NCBI RefSeq assembly: GCF_001555965.1 | Contig: NZ_LSHX01000002.1 | Span: 28,526-92,525, forward strand | Length of the DNA stretch: 64,000 bases | Origin: Sphingomonas sp. CCH21-G11 | GTDB lineage: Bacteria; Pseudomonadota; Alphaproteobacteria; Sphingomonadales; Sphingomonadaceae | Reading direction: 5' to 3' | Part shown: positions 34,040 through 42,447 of the stretch, piece by piece | How positions within the stretch are numbered: the stretch's first letter is position 1 | Layout of the letters: every line of letters begins with the position of its first letter | Translations under genes and position numbers: made by a program | The notes under the pieces: model-generated | Databases searched by the model: none | What the model was told of the DNA's origin: nothing | The model's input: only the letters and a program-made list of their open reading frames with translations

Positions 34040-36700
34040 ATGACCGCAGCAAGCCGCCGTCATTTCCATTTGGGCGACTCGCGTCGCCGTCGGTCGCGCG
34101 CCTGGTTGCTTTCGACGCTCGGGCTGGCGGCACTGGGGTGGTCGACCGGCGCGCTCGCCCAGGACACGCCGCCTGCTGCCGAAGACGAGGGTGACATCGA
34201 GGAGATCGTCGTCACTGCCACCGGCCGACAGCAAGCGGTGCAGGAAATTCCGGTCGCGGTGAACGTGGTCAGCGGCGATCAGATCGTCAATGCCGGCGTC
34301 GTCGACATCCGCGGCATCCAGCAGCTCGCGCCGTCGCTCAAGACGACCACCGGCCAGTCCTCGGCCACCGGCGTCGTCCTGACCATTCGCGGCATCGGCA
34401 CCGCCGGGGATAATCCGGGGTTCGAGCCTGCGGTCGGCGTGTTCGTCGACGGCGTGTTTCGCGCGCGCGCCGGGTCGGCGCTTTCCGAACTGCCGCCGCT
34501 CGATCGTGTCGAGGTGCTGCGCGGGCCGCAAGGCACCCTGTTCGGGCGCAATACCTCGGCCGGCGCACTCAATATCGTCACGGCCGGTCCGGCCTTCGAT
34601 CTGGGCGGCTATGTCGATGCCAGCTACGGCAATTTCGACGAGGTGGAAATCAAGGCGGGGGTCACCGGCCCGGTGTCGCAGCAGGTGGCGTTGCGGTTCG
34701 ACGGCGGTTATCACCGCCGCGACGGCTTCATCACCGACGTCAACAGCGGCAACGACATCAACAATATCGACCGCTATTTCCTGCGTGCGCAGGCCCTGTA
34801 TGACACCAGCGACGTCACCTTCAGGCTGATCGCCGACTATGCCGCCACCGACGAGCGATGCTGTGGCGCGATCAACACGCTCAGCGGCCTGAGCCTGCCG
34901 TTGGACAACACAAATGCGATCATCGGGCGTATCGCCACGTCATCGCTCAACCCCATAGCCAGCACGCCGGCGCTCAACGGGGTGCCGGGCCGCATCGGTC
35001 TGCCGGCCTATGAGCGCGGCAGCCGGCTGATGGCGGTCTCGCCCGGGCGCAGCCTGTTGGAACAGGTCGATGAATGGGGCGTCTCGGGTGAGTTGACCTG
35101 GGATCTTGGAGGCGTCGCGATCAGTTCGATCACCGCTTATCGCGACTGGGAAGCGCGGCGCGGTCAGGACATCGATTTCAGCGGCATCGACCGCGCCTAT
35201 CGTGACGGTTACCAGACGGGCCTTTCGGATTTCACCCAGGAGGTCCGCCTGCGCGGGTCTGCGTTCGACGACAAGCTCGACTGGCTGGTCGGTGCGTTTT
35301 ACCTGAACGAGCGGCTGTTCGTGAACGACCGCATCCAGCTCGGCGCGCAGGCCAACCAATATGTCGACACGATCATCAACGGCCTGACCCGCAATCCCGC
35401 GACCTTGCCCAATGGCCTGCAGCTGCACGGCACATTGGGCCCGACGGTGCCGCTGTTCGGGCAAGTCGCGCTGGCGTCCAACCCCGCGCTGCGCGCGCAG
35501 GCATTGGCCGATCCGGTGCTGTTCAACCTGTTCAACAGCCCGGTGCCGGGAAATCCATCGGGTTCGGGCCACCAAAGCGAAGCCTATCGCGTCAATACCG
35601 ATGCCTTTGCGGTGTTCACCCACAATATCATCGAGTTGACCGACCGGCTGTCGCTGACCCTGGGCCTGCGCTACAATTACGAGCGCAAGACGCTGAACGC
35701 GAACCAGAACGCGGTGACGCCGACCTGCGATTTCCTTCAGCGCACCGACCCGCGCGGGGCGGCATACCGTGCCGCGCTGATTTCGGTCGCCCAGTCGGCG
35801 ACCAATCCGCTCGGCCTGTTTGCGCCCGCCTATCTGCTTGGGTGCAATCCGGTCATCAACTCGGAATTCAACGGCGTGCGGTCGGACAGCCGGACGGAAA
35901 ACGAGTTCACGGGAACCGCGAAGCTGTCGTTCAAGCTGACCGACGACGTGCTGCTCTATGGCGGCTATGACCGGGGCTACAAATCCGGCGGCTATAATCT
36001 CGATCGCGGCAGTTACGACTCGGTCTTTCTGGGCGGCAACGGACCGCAGGCCACCGATCTCGAGTTCGGCAATGAAACCGTCAACGCCTATGAAGTCGGG
36101 GTCAAGACGACGATCGGGCAGCGCGTCCGGCTGAACGCGACATTGTTCTACCAGGATTTTGCCGGTTATCAGTCGAACCGCTTTCTGGGCAGCAACTTCG
36201 TCGTGCTGAACTATGCGCAGTTCATCTCGCAGGGCATCGAGCTTGAAAGCTCGGTCCGGGTGACGCCGGACCTGAACATCGAGGCAGGCTACACCTATAT
36301 CGACTCCGAGGTCACCGATCCCCGGGCGGGTCCCGACGACGGGCAGCAGGGGGCCAATACCCCCGAACATACCATCACAGGGTCGGTGACCTGGACGCCG
36401 CCGATCGCCGACGGCATCGACGGCCTCGCCCATATCGATGCGCGCTATCAAAGCGAGACGTTCCCGCTCAACGATCTGGCCGCGCGGCCCTTCACGCGCA
36501 ACGGCGACTTCGTGATCGTCAATCTGCGCGCCGGGGTCAGCTTCAACGACGGCAAATACACCGTCGAGGGGTATGTCGAGAATCTGTTCGACACCTATTT
36601 CAACATCACCGCGCTGCCGGTTCCCGAACAAGGCTCCAGTTTCGCCAATTACCCGTCGCCGCCGCGTTTCTACGGCCTTCGCGTCGTGGCGAAAATGTGA
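34040..36700 (+). CDS. TonB-dependent outer membrane receptor
   Basis: An 886-residue outer-membrane receptor, starting at the ATG at 34040 behind GAGAGGGG. It has a long signal peptide (about residues 1-45, ending TGALAQ), a TonB box (EEIVVTATG), the plug domain (IPVAVNVVSGDQIV, VLRGPQGTLFGRNTSAGALN) and a beta-barrel ending in RFYGLRVVAKM. Sphingomonads often use such receptors for uptake of hydrophobic or aromatic carbon sources, not only for siderophores. It opens the rightward catabolic run, 30 bp before the aldehyde dehydrogenase, so it likely imports the pathway substrate. The ligand is unknown. Confidence 0.94.
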   Translation: MTAASRRHFHLGDSRRRRSRAWLLSTLGLAALGWSTGALAQDTPPAAEDEGDIEEIVVTATGRQQAVQEIPVAVNVVSGDQIVNAGVVDIRGIQQLAPSLKTTTGQSSATGVVLTIRGIGTAGDNPGFEPAVGVFVDGVFRARAGSALSELPPLDRVEVLRGPQGTLFGRNTSAGALNIVTAGPAFDLGGYVDASYGNFDEVEIKAGVTGPVSQQVALRFDGGYHRRDGFITDVNSGNDINNIDRYFLRAQALYDTSDVTFRLIADYAATDERCCGAINTLSGLSLPLDNTNAIIGRIATSSLNPIASTPALNGVPGRIGLPAYERGSRLMAVSPGRSLLEQVDEWGVSGELTWDLGGVAISSITAYRDWEARRGQDIDFSGIDRAYRDGYQTGLSDFTQEVRLRGSAFDDKLDWLVGAFYLNERLFVNDRIQLGAQANQYVDTIINGLTRNPATLPNGLQLHGTLGPTVPLFGQVALASNPALRAQALADPVLFNLFNSPVPGNPSGSGHQSEAYRVNTDAFAVFTHNIIELTDRLSLTLGLRYNYERKTLNANQNAVTPTCDFLQRTDPRGAAYRAALISVAQSATNPLGLFAPAYLLGCNPVINSEFNGVRSDSRTENEFTGTAKLSFKLTDDVLLYGGYDRGYKSGGYNLDRGSYDSVFLGGNGPQATDLEFGNETVNAYEVGVKTTIGQRVRLNATLFYQDFAGYQSNRFLGSNFVVLNYAQFISQGIELESSVRVTPDLNIEAGYTYIDSEVTDPRAGPDDGQQGANTPEHTITGSVTWTPPIADGIDGLAHIDARYQSETFPLNDLAARPFTRNGDFVIVNLRAGVSFNDGKYTVEGYVENLFDTYFNITALPVPEQGSSFANYPSPPRFYGLRVVAKM

Positions 36701-36730
36701 GGTGGGACCGATGGGTCGGAGGGGCAGAGA

Positions 36731-38188
36731 ATGACGCGCGATTGCACGCAGTTCTATGTTGACGGCGCGTGGGCGGATGCGGTCGAGACGAACTGTATCG
36801 ACGTCATCAATCCGGCGACCGAAAGGCCGGTCGGATCGGTTGCGATCGGCGACGCGCGCGACGTGGATCGTGCCGTTGCCGCCGCCCGGCGGAGCTTCGA
36901 CAGTGGCGCGTGGCGGATGCTGCCGGCCGTCGAGCGTGCAGCCGCGCTTGATCGCGTCTGCGACGAATTGGTGGACCGGCGCGACGCCATCGCCGATCTG
37001 CTGATCGCCGAAACCGGGCTGCCACGACAGATCGTCCCCATCCTGCATGTCGATCACGCGATCGGGTTCATTCGCTATTACGCCGATCTGATCCGCACGA
37101 CCGCCTTTGTCGAAGACCGCGCGATTCCGGGCGGAACCGCGACGGTGCAGCGGCTGCCGGTCGGGGTCGTCGCGGCGATCGCGCCGTGGAACGTGCCCTT
37201 GCTCGCCGCCTTCAGCAAGATCGGGCCCGCGCTGGCGGCGGGATGTTCGGTCGTGTTCAAGCCATCGCCGGAAACCCCGCTGCACGCATTTCTGGTTGCC
37301 GAAGCCTTTGCAGCCGCGGGCCTGCCGGCCGGCGTGTTCAACCTGGTGGTCGCCGACACCCCCGGCAGTGCGCATCTGTGCGCGCACCCGGATATCGACA
37401 TGGTCGCGTTTACCGGCAGCACCCGGGTTGGGCAGTCGATTGCTACCGCCTGTGCGCCGGCGATGCGGCGTTACGCACTGGAACTCGGCGGCAATGCCGC
37501 GGCGATCGTGCTCGATGACGCGCCCGCTGAGTTGCTGGCGGCGGGCCTGACCGTAACCGGGCTGGCGCTCAACAATGGCGAGGCGTGCATCGCGCAGCGC
37601 CGTGTCCTGGTGCCCCGCCGTCGCCATGATGAAATCGTCGAGCTGCTGGTCGCCGGCGCGCGGGCGTTGCCGATCGGCGATCCCGACGATCCGGCGACGG
37701 CATTGGGGCCGATGATCAACGCCGCGCATCGCGACCGGGTGCTCGCGTACAGCGACATCGCGTCACGCGAAGGCGCGGTCGTCGCGACCGGCGGCGGCAG
37801 GGTTCGCGATCGCGACATCGGTTACTTCGTTGAGCCGACCGTCTATGCCCGGGCGACCAACGCCATGCGGATCGCGCGTGAGGAGATTTTCGGCCCGGCC
37901 ATTTGCGTGATCCCCTATGACAGCGAAGCCGAAGCAATCGCGATTGCGCAGGATGCCGAATTTGGATTGTCGAGTTCGGTCTGGACCGCCGATCCCGCGC
38001 GCGGCACCGCGCTCGCGCGCCGGCTTCGCGTCGGATCGGTCTATGTCAACGCGTCGCTGGGGCTGCACGCGAACGTGCCGTTCGGCGGGTTCGGTCAATC
38101 GGGGGTCGGCCGCGAACTCGGGCCGGAAGGGCTCGACGAATATCTTGAAACGCAGGTGGTGATCTGTCCGCAGGTCGGCGCGCCCTGA
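36731..38188 (+). CDS. NAD(P)-dependent aldehyde dehydrogenase
   Basis: The 485-residue enzyme has the ALDH catalytic residues: N154 in PWNVP, E251 in YALELGG and C286 in NNGEACIAQRR. The typical LELGGK is LELGGN here, as in some semialdehyde-type dehydrogenases, and the NxGQ motif has Glu for Gln. The C-terminal FGGFGQSGVGRELGPEGLDEYLETQ is standard. It converts an aldehyde to the carboxylic acid. It sits between the receptor and the alcohol dehydrogenase genes (30 and 18 bp gaps) and is likely the step before the acyl-CoA synthetase. Confidence 0.94.
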   Translation: MTRDCTQFYVDGAWADAVETNCIDVINPATERPVGSVAIGDARDVDRAVAAARRSFDSGAWRMLPAVERAAALDRVCDELVDRRDAIADLLIAETGLPRQIVPILHVDHAIGFIRYYADLIRTTAFVEDRAIPGGTATVQRLPVGVVAAIAPWNVPLLAAFSKIGPALAAGCSVVFKPSPETPLHAFLVAEAFAAAGLPAGVFNLVVADTPGSAHLCAHPDIDMVAFTGSTRVGQSIATACAPAMRRYALELGGNAAAIVLDDAPAELLAAGLTVTGLALNNGEACIAQRRVLVPRRRHDEIVELLVAGARALPIGDPDDPATALGPMINAAHRDRVLAYSDIASREGAVVATGGGRVRDRDIGYFVEPTVYARATNAMRIAREEIFGPAICVIPYDSEAEAIAIAQDAEFGLSSSVWTADPARGTALARRLRVGSVYVNASLGLHANVPFGGFGQSGVGRELGPEGLDEYLETQVVICPQVGAP

Positions 38189-38206
38189 GCGGGAAAGGTT
38201 CTTCAC

Positions 38207-39313
38207 ATGGAAATCACGGCGGCGGTCACCCGCGCGAAATCGGCCCCCTTCCAGATCGAGCAGGTCGAGCTGGAAGCGCCGCGGGCGAATGAAGTCCTGG
38301 TGCGCATGGTCGCATCGGGTATCTGCCATTCCGACATCGGCGCGCGCGATCAGATCCTGCCAATCCCGCTGCCGATCGTGCTGGGCCATGAGGGCGCCGG
38401 CGTGGTCGAGGCCGTCGGCACGGCGGTGACAAAGCTCAACGTCGGGGATCATGTCGTGCTCAGCCGGTTGAGCTGCGGCCAGTGCGGCGAATGCGCGGCC
38501 GGGCGATCGAACTTCTGCGTGCATATCACCGGGCTCAATCTGGGCGGATGCCGACCGGACGGGTCAACGGGGCTGTGCGCGGCGGGCGAACGGCTGAACG
38601 GGCGCTTCTTCGGGCAATCGAGCTTTGCCACGCACGCCCTGGCGCATGAGCGCAATGCGACGCCGATCGATCCCGGGTTCGACCTGCGGCTGGCTCCGGC
38701 ATTTGCCTGCGGCACGCTGACCGGCGCGGGCGCGGTGCTCAACGGGCTCAAGCCCGAAATCGGCAGCTCGATCGCCATTTTCGGTGCCGGCGCAGTGGGA
38801 CTTGCGGCGCTGCTGGCCGCGGTCGCGGTGGGTTGCACCACGATCATCGCCATCGATCGCAACGCGCAGCGACTGGCGCTCGCGCGCGAGCTGGGTGCGA
38901 CCCATGTCGTCCAGGCGGGCGATGTGCCGCTGGCGCAGGCGGTTCGCGCCATCGTGCCGACGGGGGTCGATTTCAGCATCGAAGCAACGGGCGTTGCCGA
39001 TGTCGCCCGGGCAGCCGCGGACTGCCTGTGCGCGGGCGGCACCTGCGGCTTGCTAGGCATCGGGCCGATGGGACAGGAAGTTCGCTTCGACCATCTGCAG
39101 CTCGCCCTGATGGGGGTGGCGATACGCGGCTTTCCCACCGGCATCGCCGAACCCGACCTGCTGATCCCGCGCCTGATCGCGCTGCACGCGGCAGGACGCT
39201 TCCCGGTCGAGCGGCTGGTCACGCATTTTCCGTTCCACGAAATCAATGCTGCCGCCACGGCATCGTGCGACGGCTCGGCGATCAAGCCGATCCTGTTGTT
39301 CGACGCCGCCTGA
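38207..39313 (+). CDS. Zinc-dependent alcohol dehydrogenase (MDR, aryl/benzyl-alcohol dehydrogenase-like)
   Basis: A 368-residue medium-chain dehydrogenase. The catalytic zinc ligands are C40 in SGICHSD and H61-E62 in LGHEGAG, with a third ligand Cys near FACGTLTGAGAVLN. The structural zinc is bound by C90, C93, C96 and C104 (LSCGQCGECAAGRSNFC). The nucleotide fold is IAIFGAGAVGLAALLAAVAV, followed by an Asp (AIDRN) favouring NAD. The closest resemblance is to aryl-alcohol and terpene-type dehydrogenases. It should oxidise a primary or allylic alcohol to the aldehyde used by the preceding ALDH; the alcohol could come from the dehalogenase. Confidence 0.94.
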   Translation: MEITAAVTRAKSAPFQIEQVELEAPRANEVLVRMVASGICHSDIGARDQILPIPLPIVLGHEGAGVVEAVGTAVTKLNVGDHVVLSRLSCGQCGECAAGRSNFCVHITGLNLGGCRPDGSTGLCAAGERLNGRFFGQSSFATHALAHERNATPIDPGFDLRLAPAFACGTLTGAGAVLNGLKPEIGSSIAIFGAGAVGLAALLAAVAVGCTTIIAIDRNAQRLALARELGATHVVQAGDVPLAQAVRAIVPTGVDFSIEATGVADVARAAADCLCAGGTCGLLGIGPMGQEVRFDHLQLALMGVAIRGFPTGIAEPDLLIPRLIALHAAGRFPVERLVTHFPFHEINAAATASCDGSAIKPILLFDAA

Positions 39314-39366
39314 TCCGCGCGGTGAGATATCGCCCGAACGCATTGATGACCGCCGCCAGATGCTTT

Positions 39367-39384
39367 ATGTAGCGTGTGCTACAT
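39367..39384. promoter_or_regulatory. Perfect palindrome ATGTAGC-GTGT-GCTACAT
   Basis: Seven-base arms at 39367-39373 and 39378-39384 are exact reverse complements with a GTGT centre. It lies 19 bp before the start of the small membrane protein gene and overlaps where a promoter would be. It looks like an operator of a dimeric regulator such as the nearby TetR protein; the actual binder is unknown. Confidence 0.5.
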
Positions 39385-39403
39385 TATTGGGGGGCGAGTT
39401 CAG

Positions 39404-39865
39404 ATGCAGACGCAGGATAAGGAAACGACCGGCCGGGGCGGCGTTTGGGACGCGCGCGGCCTCGCGCTGACGCCTGTGGCGACTTGTGTGTTGCTGTTCC
39501 AGGGTGTGGTGGAATGGTATCTCGCCGCACTGTTCATCAAGCATCTCGGTCCGATGGGTGTGTTCGAGGGGGTGTGGCTGCCGCTCCTCTACGGCCTCGC
39601 GGTTCCGTTCATCCTGCCGGCGGTGCTGCTCGCGCGCTGGTCGGTCGGCTATCCGAAGGCCGCGACGGTCGTGCCGGTCGCGATCGTTTCCGCGACTGCC
39701 ACCCTTTGCGACGGCATCGCCATCGCCTGGTTCCAGTCGGCGATCTACGGCCCGGACCCCGCAATCGTCGCGCTGGGTGGCGGCTGGCTGCTGTGGGGCA
39801 TCGGCGTGGGCCTGTTCATCTCGGTCGCCATGTCGCTCCGGCCGAGCGTCAAGCGTGGCGACTGA
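39404..39865 (+). CDS. Small integral membrane protein of unknown function
   Basis: A 153-residue hydrophobic protein, beginning MQTQDKETTGRGG at ATG 39404 behind a GGGGGGCGAG site. About four membrane helices can be seen: ALTPVATCVLLFQGVVEWYL, the stretch VWLPLLYGLAVPFILPAVLL, AATVVPVAIVSATATL and ALGGGWLLWGIGVGLFISVA. No motif is recognised. The stop overlaps the MAPEG gene's GTG start by 11 bp, so translation of both is coupled. Its place within the island suggests a role in handling a hydrophobic intermediate; this is inference. Confidence 0.75.
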   Translation: MQTQDKETTGRGGVWDARGLALTPVATCVLLFQGVVEWYLAALFIKHLGPMGVFEGVWLPLLYGLAVPFILPAVLLARWSVGYPKAATVVPVAIVSATATLCDGIAIAWFQSAIYGPDPAIVALGGGWLLWGIGVGLFISVAMSLRPSVKRGD

Positions 39866-40250
39866 GCTCAAAATGCTGGCGCTGGCCGGGCTGCTGACGC
39901 TCGGCCTGTCGCTGCTGACGATCGTCGCCTATTTCTTCAGGTTCGGCGGTGCGGCGTTGCGTGATAATCGTGAGGGCGACGGGCCGCTGCCCGGGCTGGT
40001 CGGTCGCACGGTGCGAACGCACCATAATCTGATCGAGGCGCTGGTTCCGTTCGCGGCCGTGGTGGTCGCCGCCCAGCTTGCCGGCATTTCCAATCCGGCC
40101 ACGGTCGAGGCCTCGGCGATATTCCTCGCGGCGCGGATTGCCCATGCGGCCCTCTATCTGGCGGGCGTTCGCGTTTTGCGGTCGGCTGCCTTCTATGTCG
40201 GGGTCGGATCGACAATTGCCATCGCCATCCAGTTGCCGCTGTCCCCTTGA
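39855..40250 (+). CDS. MAPEG family membrane protein
   Basis: A 131-residue membrane protein from GTG 39855 (an ATG at 39873 is an alternative). The MAPEG signature is visible in GRTVRTHHNLIEALVPFAAV (the R-x-x-N-x-x-E core), and there are about four helices. MAPEG proteins include microsomal glutathione transferases, but many bacterial members have no known activity. It overlaps the preceding membrane protein gene. In this island it might conjugate or detoxify an electrophilic intermediate, but no glutathione-related gene is adjacent. Confidence 0.85.
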   Translation: MATELKMLALAGLLTLGLSLLTIVAYFFRFGGAALRDNREGDGPLPGLVGRTVRTHHNLIEALVPFAAVVVAAQLAGISNPATVEASAIFLAARIAHAALYLAGVRVLRSAAFYVGVGSTIAIAIQLPLSP

Positions 40251-40330
40251 TCCCGACACGCACCGCGCGCTGATCCGTCCGCAGAGGCTGAACCCGACAC
40301 GCGCCGACAATAAGCTTGTAGCGAACCATA

Positions 40331-40354
40331 ATTATATGCTTAGGTAGATATAAT
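40331..40354. promoter_or_regulatory. Inverted repeat ATTATAT-N10-ATATAAT at promoter of hydratase operon
   Basis: Perfect seven-base arms at 40331-40337 and 40348-40354; the right arm contains TATAAT, a consensus -10 hexamer (40349-40354). It begins 53 bp before the enoyl-CoA hydratase start in a 127-bp gap and is strikingly AT-rich for this genome. A regulator bound here would cover the -10 region, so it is a candidate repressor operator. Confidence 0.5.
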
Positions 40355-40383
40355 GTGCTGACGTAGAGGAGGGAGGCGTGACC

Positions 40384-41190
40384 ATGGCAGACGTTGCTCC
40401 CCCGGTGTTGGTGACCGAGTTTGACGGCGGCGTGCGCCTCACCCTCAACCGGCCGGGGCGGCGCAACGCCGTGGATGAAGCGATGCTCGACCTGCTCGAC
40501 CAGGCGTTTCGCGCGGCAGCGGCGGACCCCGCCGTCCGGGTGGTCACGATCACCGGCGCCGGAGCCGCATTTTGTGCGGGTGCCGACCTTCACCACGCGA
40601 TGCAGGCGGGCCCGGAGGGCATCGCCGCGTTCGTTGACCGCGCGGGCCGGGTCTACAACGCCATCCGCAACTTCCCCAAGCCGGTGGTCGCGGCCTTGAA
40701 CGGGCTGACGATCGCGGGGGGATTGGAACTGGCGCTTGCGTGCGACATCATCGTTGCCGTCGATGGCGCGATGATCGGCGATGGGCATGCCAATTTCGGT
40801 ATGTTCCCGGGTGCCGGCGGCGCCGCGTTGCTGCCGACGCGGATCGGTTATCATGCCGCGATGCACCTGTTGTGCACGGGCGCGCTGGTGCCGGCGGCGC
40901 GCATGATGGAACTCGGCCTGATCCAGCAGATCGCCCCGGCCGCCGATTTTCCCGAGCTGCTCGCACGCATCGAGCACGACGTCGCATCAAAAAGCGCGAC
41001 GGCGCTCGCCGCGATCAAGCGGTTGGCGCGCCACGCAAGCTGTGCGGGCGATGAGGCGATGCTGGACGCCGAATATGAGGCGTTCGCCGCGCATCTGGAT
41101 TCGGACGATTTTGCCGAAGGCCTGCAAGCCTTTGCCGAGAAGCGCGCACCTCGGTTCAACGCCGCGGCAAAACGGGAAGTTGCGCGATGA
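40384..41190 (+). CDS. Enoyl-CoA hydratase/isomerase family protein (paralogue 2)
   Basis: A 268-residue crotonase-fold protein. The ATG at 40384 has GGGAGG 7 bases upstream; a GTG at 40378 is the alternative. The oxyanion segment is AAFCAGADLHHAM, and the first Glu is E115 in IAGGLELALACD. The second catalytic Glu is replaced by His135 in IGDGHANFGMFPGAGG, the pattern also seen in crotonase-like proteins with DTHARVG. Water addition may therefore be weak, and isomerase or other activity is possible. Its stop overlaps the thiolase start (ATGA). Confidence 0.88.
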   Translation: MADVAPPVLVTEFDGGVRLTLNRPGRRNAVDEAMLDLLDQAFRAAAADPAVRVVTITGAGAAFCAGADLHHAMQAGPEGIAAFVDRAGRVYNAIRNFPKPVVAALNGLTIAGGLELALACDIIVAVDGAMIGDGHANFGMFPGAGGAALLPTRIGYHAAMHLLCTGALVPAARMMELGLIQQIAPAADFPELLARIEHDVASKSATALAAIKRLARHASCAGDEAMLDAEYEAFAAHLDSDDFAEGLQAFAEKRAPRFNAAAKREVAR

Positions 41191-42446
41191 ACGCTGCGTC
41201 AAAGCCGATGATCATCGGAGTCGGCATGACCGAGTTCGGCCGGCACCTCACCCGCCCGGTGCGCGATCTGGCGGGCGAGGCGATCCGGCTGGCGCTGGCG
41301 GATGCGGCGCTGTCGATCGGTGACATCCAGATGGTCTATTTCGGCAACGCGACCCAGGGCGCGACCGAGGGCCAGGGCAGCATTCGGGGCCAGGTGGTGC
41401 TGCGCCATTTGGGCTTCGAGGGCATCGGCGTCGTCAATGTCGAAAACGCCTGTGCGACCGGGGCGACCGCGCTGATCGAAGCGGCCAAGGCGGTGCGAGC
41501 CGGCGCATGCGACATCGCGCTGGCGGTCGGGGTCGAGAAGATGGTGTTCGAGGACCGCGGCAAAATGGCCGGCGTGTTCGAAGGCGGCATGGACGTGACG
41601 CGCATCGACCAAACGATCGCCGATATGGCCGCGCTGGGCGATGGCGTGACGGTGCCGGACGACTTCACCGGCATGGCGCAATACAGCCCGTTCATGGATG
41701 TCTATGCCGGGCTGGGCCGGATGCACATGCGCGAATATGGCACCACGATCGAACAGATCGCCGCCGTCGCCGCGAAGAACCACCAGAACAGCGTACTGAA
41801 CCCGCACGCGCAGTACCGGCGAGGCATGACCGTCGAGGAGGTGCTGAACGCGCGCGGTGTCACCTATCCGTTGACGGTGGCGATGTGCGCGCCGGTCAGC
41901 GACGGGGCGGCCGCGGCGATCGTCTGTTCCCCCGCCGTCGCACGGCGGCGGGGGCTTTGCGGCCGGGCGCTGGCGATCGAGGGGACGGCGCTGCGCAGCG
42001 GCGTGGATCGCGATCCGCGCGACCTCGACCGGCATATCTCCGCGCTGACCGCGCATGACGCCTACGCCGCCGCCGGCATGGGGCCGGGCGACATGTCGCT
42101 TGCGGAGGTGCATGATGCGACCGCGGTCGGCGAAATCATGCAGATCGAGCATCTCGGCTTTTGCCCGCGCGGCGAGGGCGGGCCATATTCGGCGCGCGGC
42201 GCGACACGGATTGACGGCCGCATCCCGGTCAATCCCTCTGGCGGGCTCGAGGCAAAGGGGCATCCGATCGGGGCCACCGGATTGGGCCAGATTTATGAGC
42301 TGGCAACGCAGCTACGCGGTGAGGCGGGCGCACGCCAGGTTGCTCAGGCGCGGTTCGGCATCGCCGAAAATGGCGGCGGCGTCCTGGGTGCCGAAGAAGC
42401 GGTGTGTGCCGTCACCATCCTTTCCGCACCAACCAAGGGGCTTTGA
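41187..42446 (+). CDS. SCP2-type thiolase family acyltransferase
   Basis: The 419-residue protein has the SCP-x/SCP2-thiolase pattern rather than that of PcaF-type thiolases: start PMIIGVGMTEFGRH, the nucleophile C89 in VENACATGATAL, a central GMAQYSPFMDVYAG, VHDATAVGEIMQIEHLGF, and GGLEAKGHPIGATGLGQ with the catalytic histidine. Such enzymes cleave 3-ketoacyl-CoAs, often branched-chain or steroid-derived. It is the only thiolase within the island. It overlaps the hydratase gene by 4 bp and ends 1 bp before the SDR gene's start. Confidence 0.92.
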   Translation: MNAASKPMIIGVGMTEFGRHLTRPVRDLAGEAIRLALADAALSIGDIQMVYFGNATQGATEGQGSIRGQVVLRHLGFEGIGVVNVENACATGATALIEAAKAVRAGACDIALAVGVEKMVFEDRGKMAGVFEGGMDVTRIDQTIADMAALGDGVTVPDDFTGMAQYSPFMDVYAGLGRMHMREYGTTIEQIAAVAAKNHQNSVLNPHAQYRRGMTVEEVLNARGVTYPLTVAMCAPVSDGAAAAIVCSPAVARRRGLCGRALAIEGTALRSGVDRDPRDLDRHISALTAHDAYAAAGMGPGDMSLAEVHDATAVGEIMQIEHLGFCPRGEGGPYSARGATRIDGRIPVNPSGGLEAKGHPIGATGLGQIYELATQLRGEAGARQVAQARFGIAENGGGVLGAEEAVCAVTILSAPTKGL

Positions 42447-42447
42447 C

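Noticed and set aside
34940..37729. Long open frame on the minus strand opposite the TonB receptor and aldehyde dehydrogenase genes
   Set aside because: It crosses two genes with clear motifs on the plus strand, and its composition is that of an antisense shadow in GC-rich DNA.
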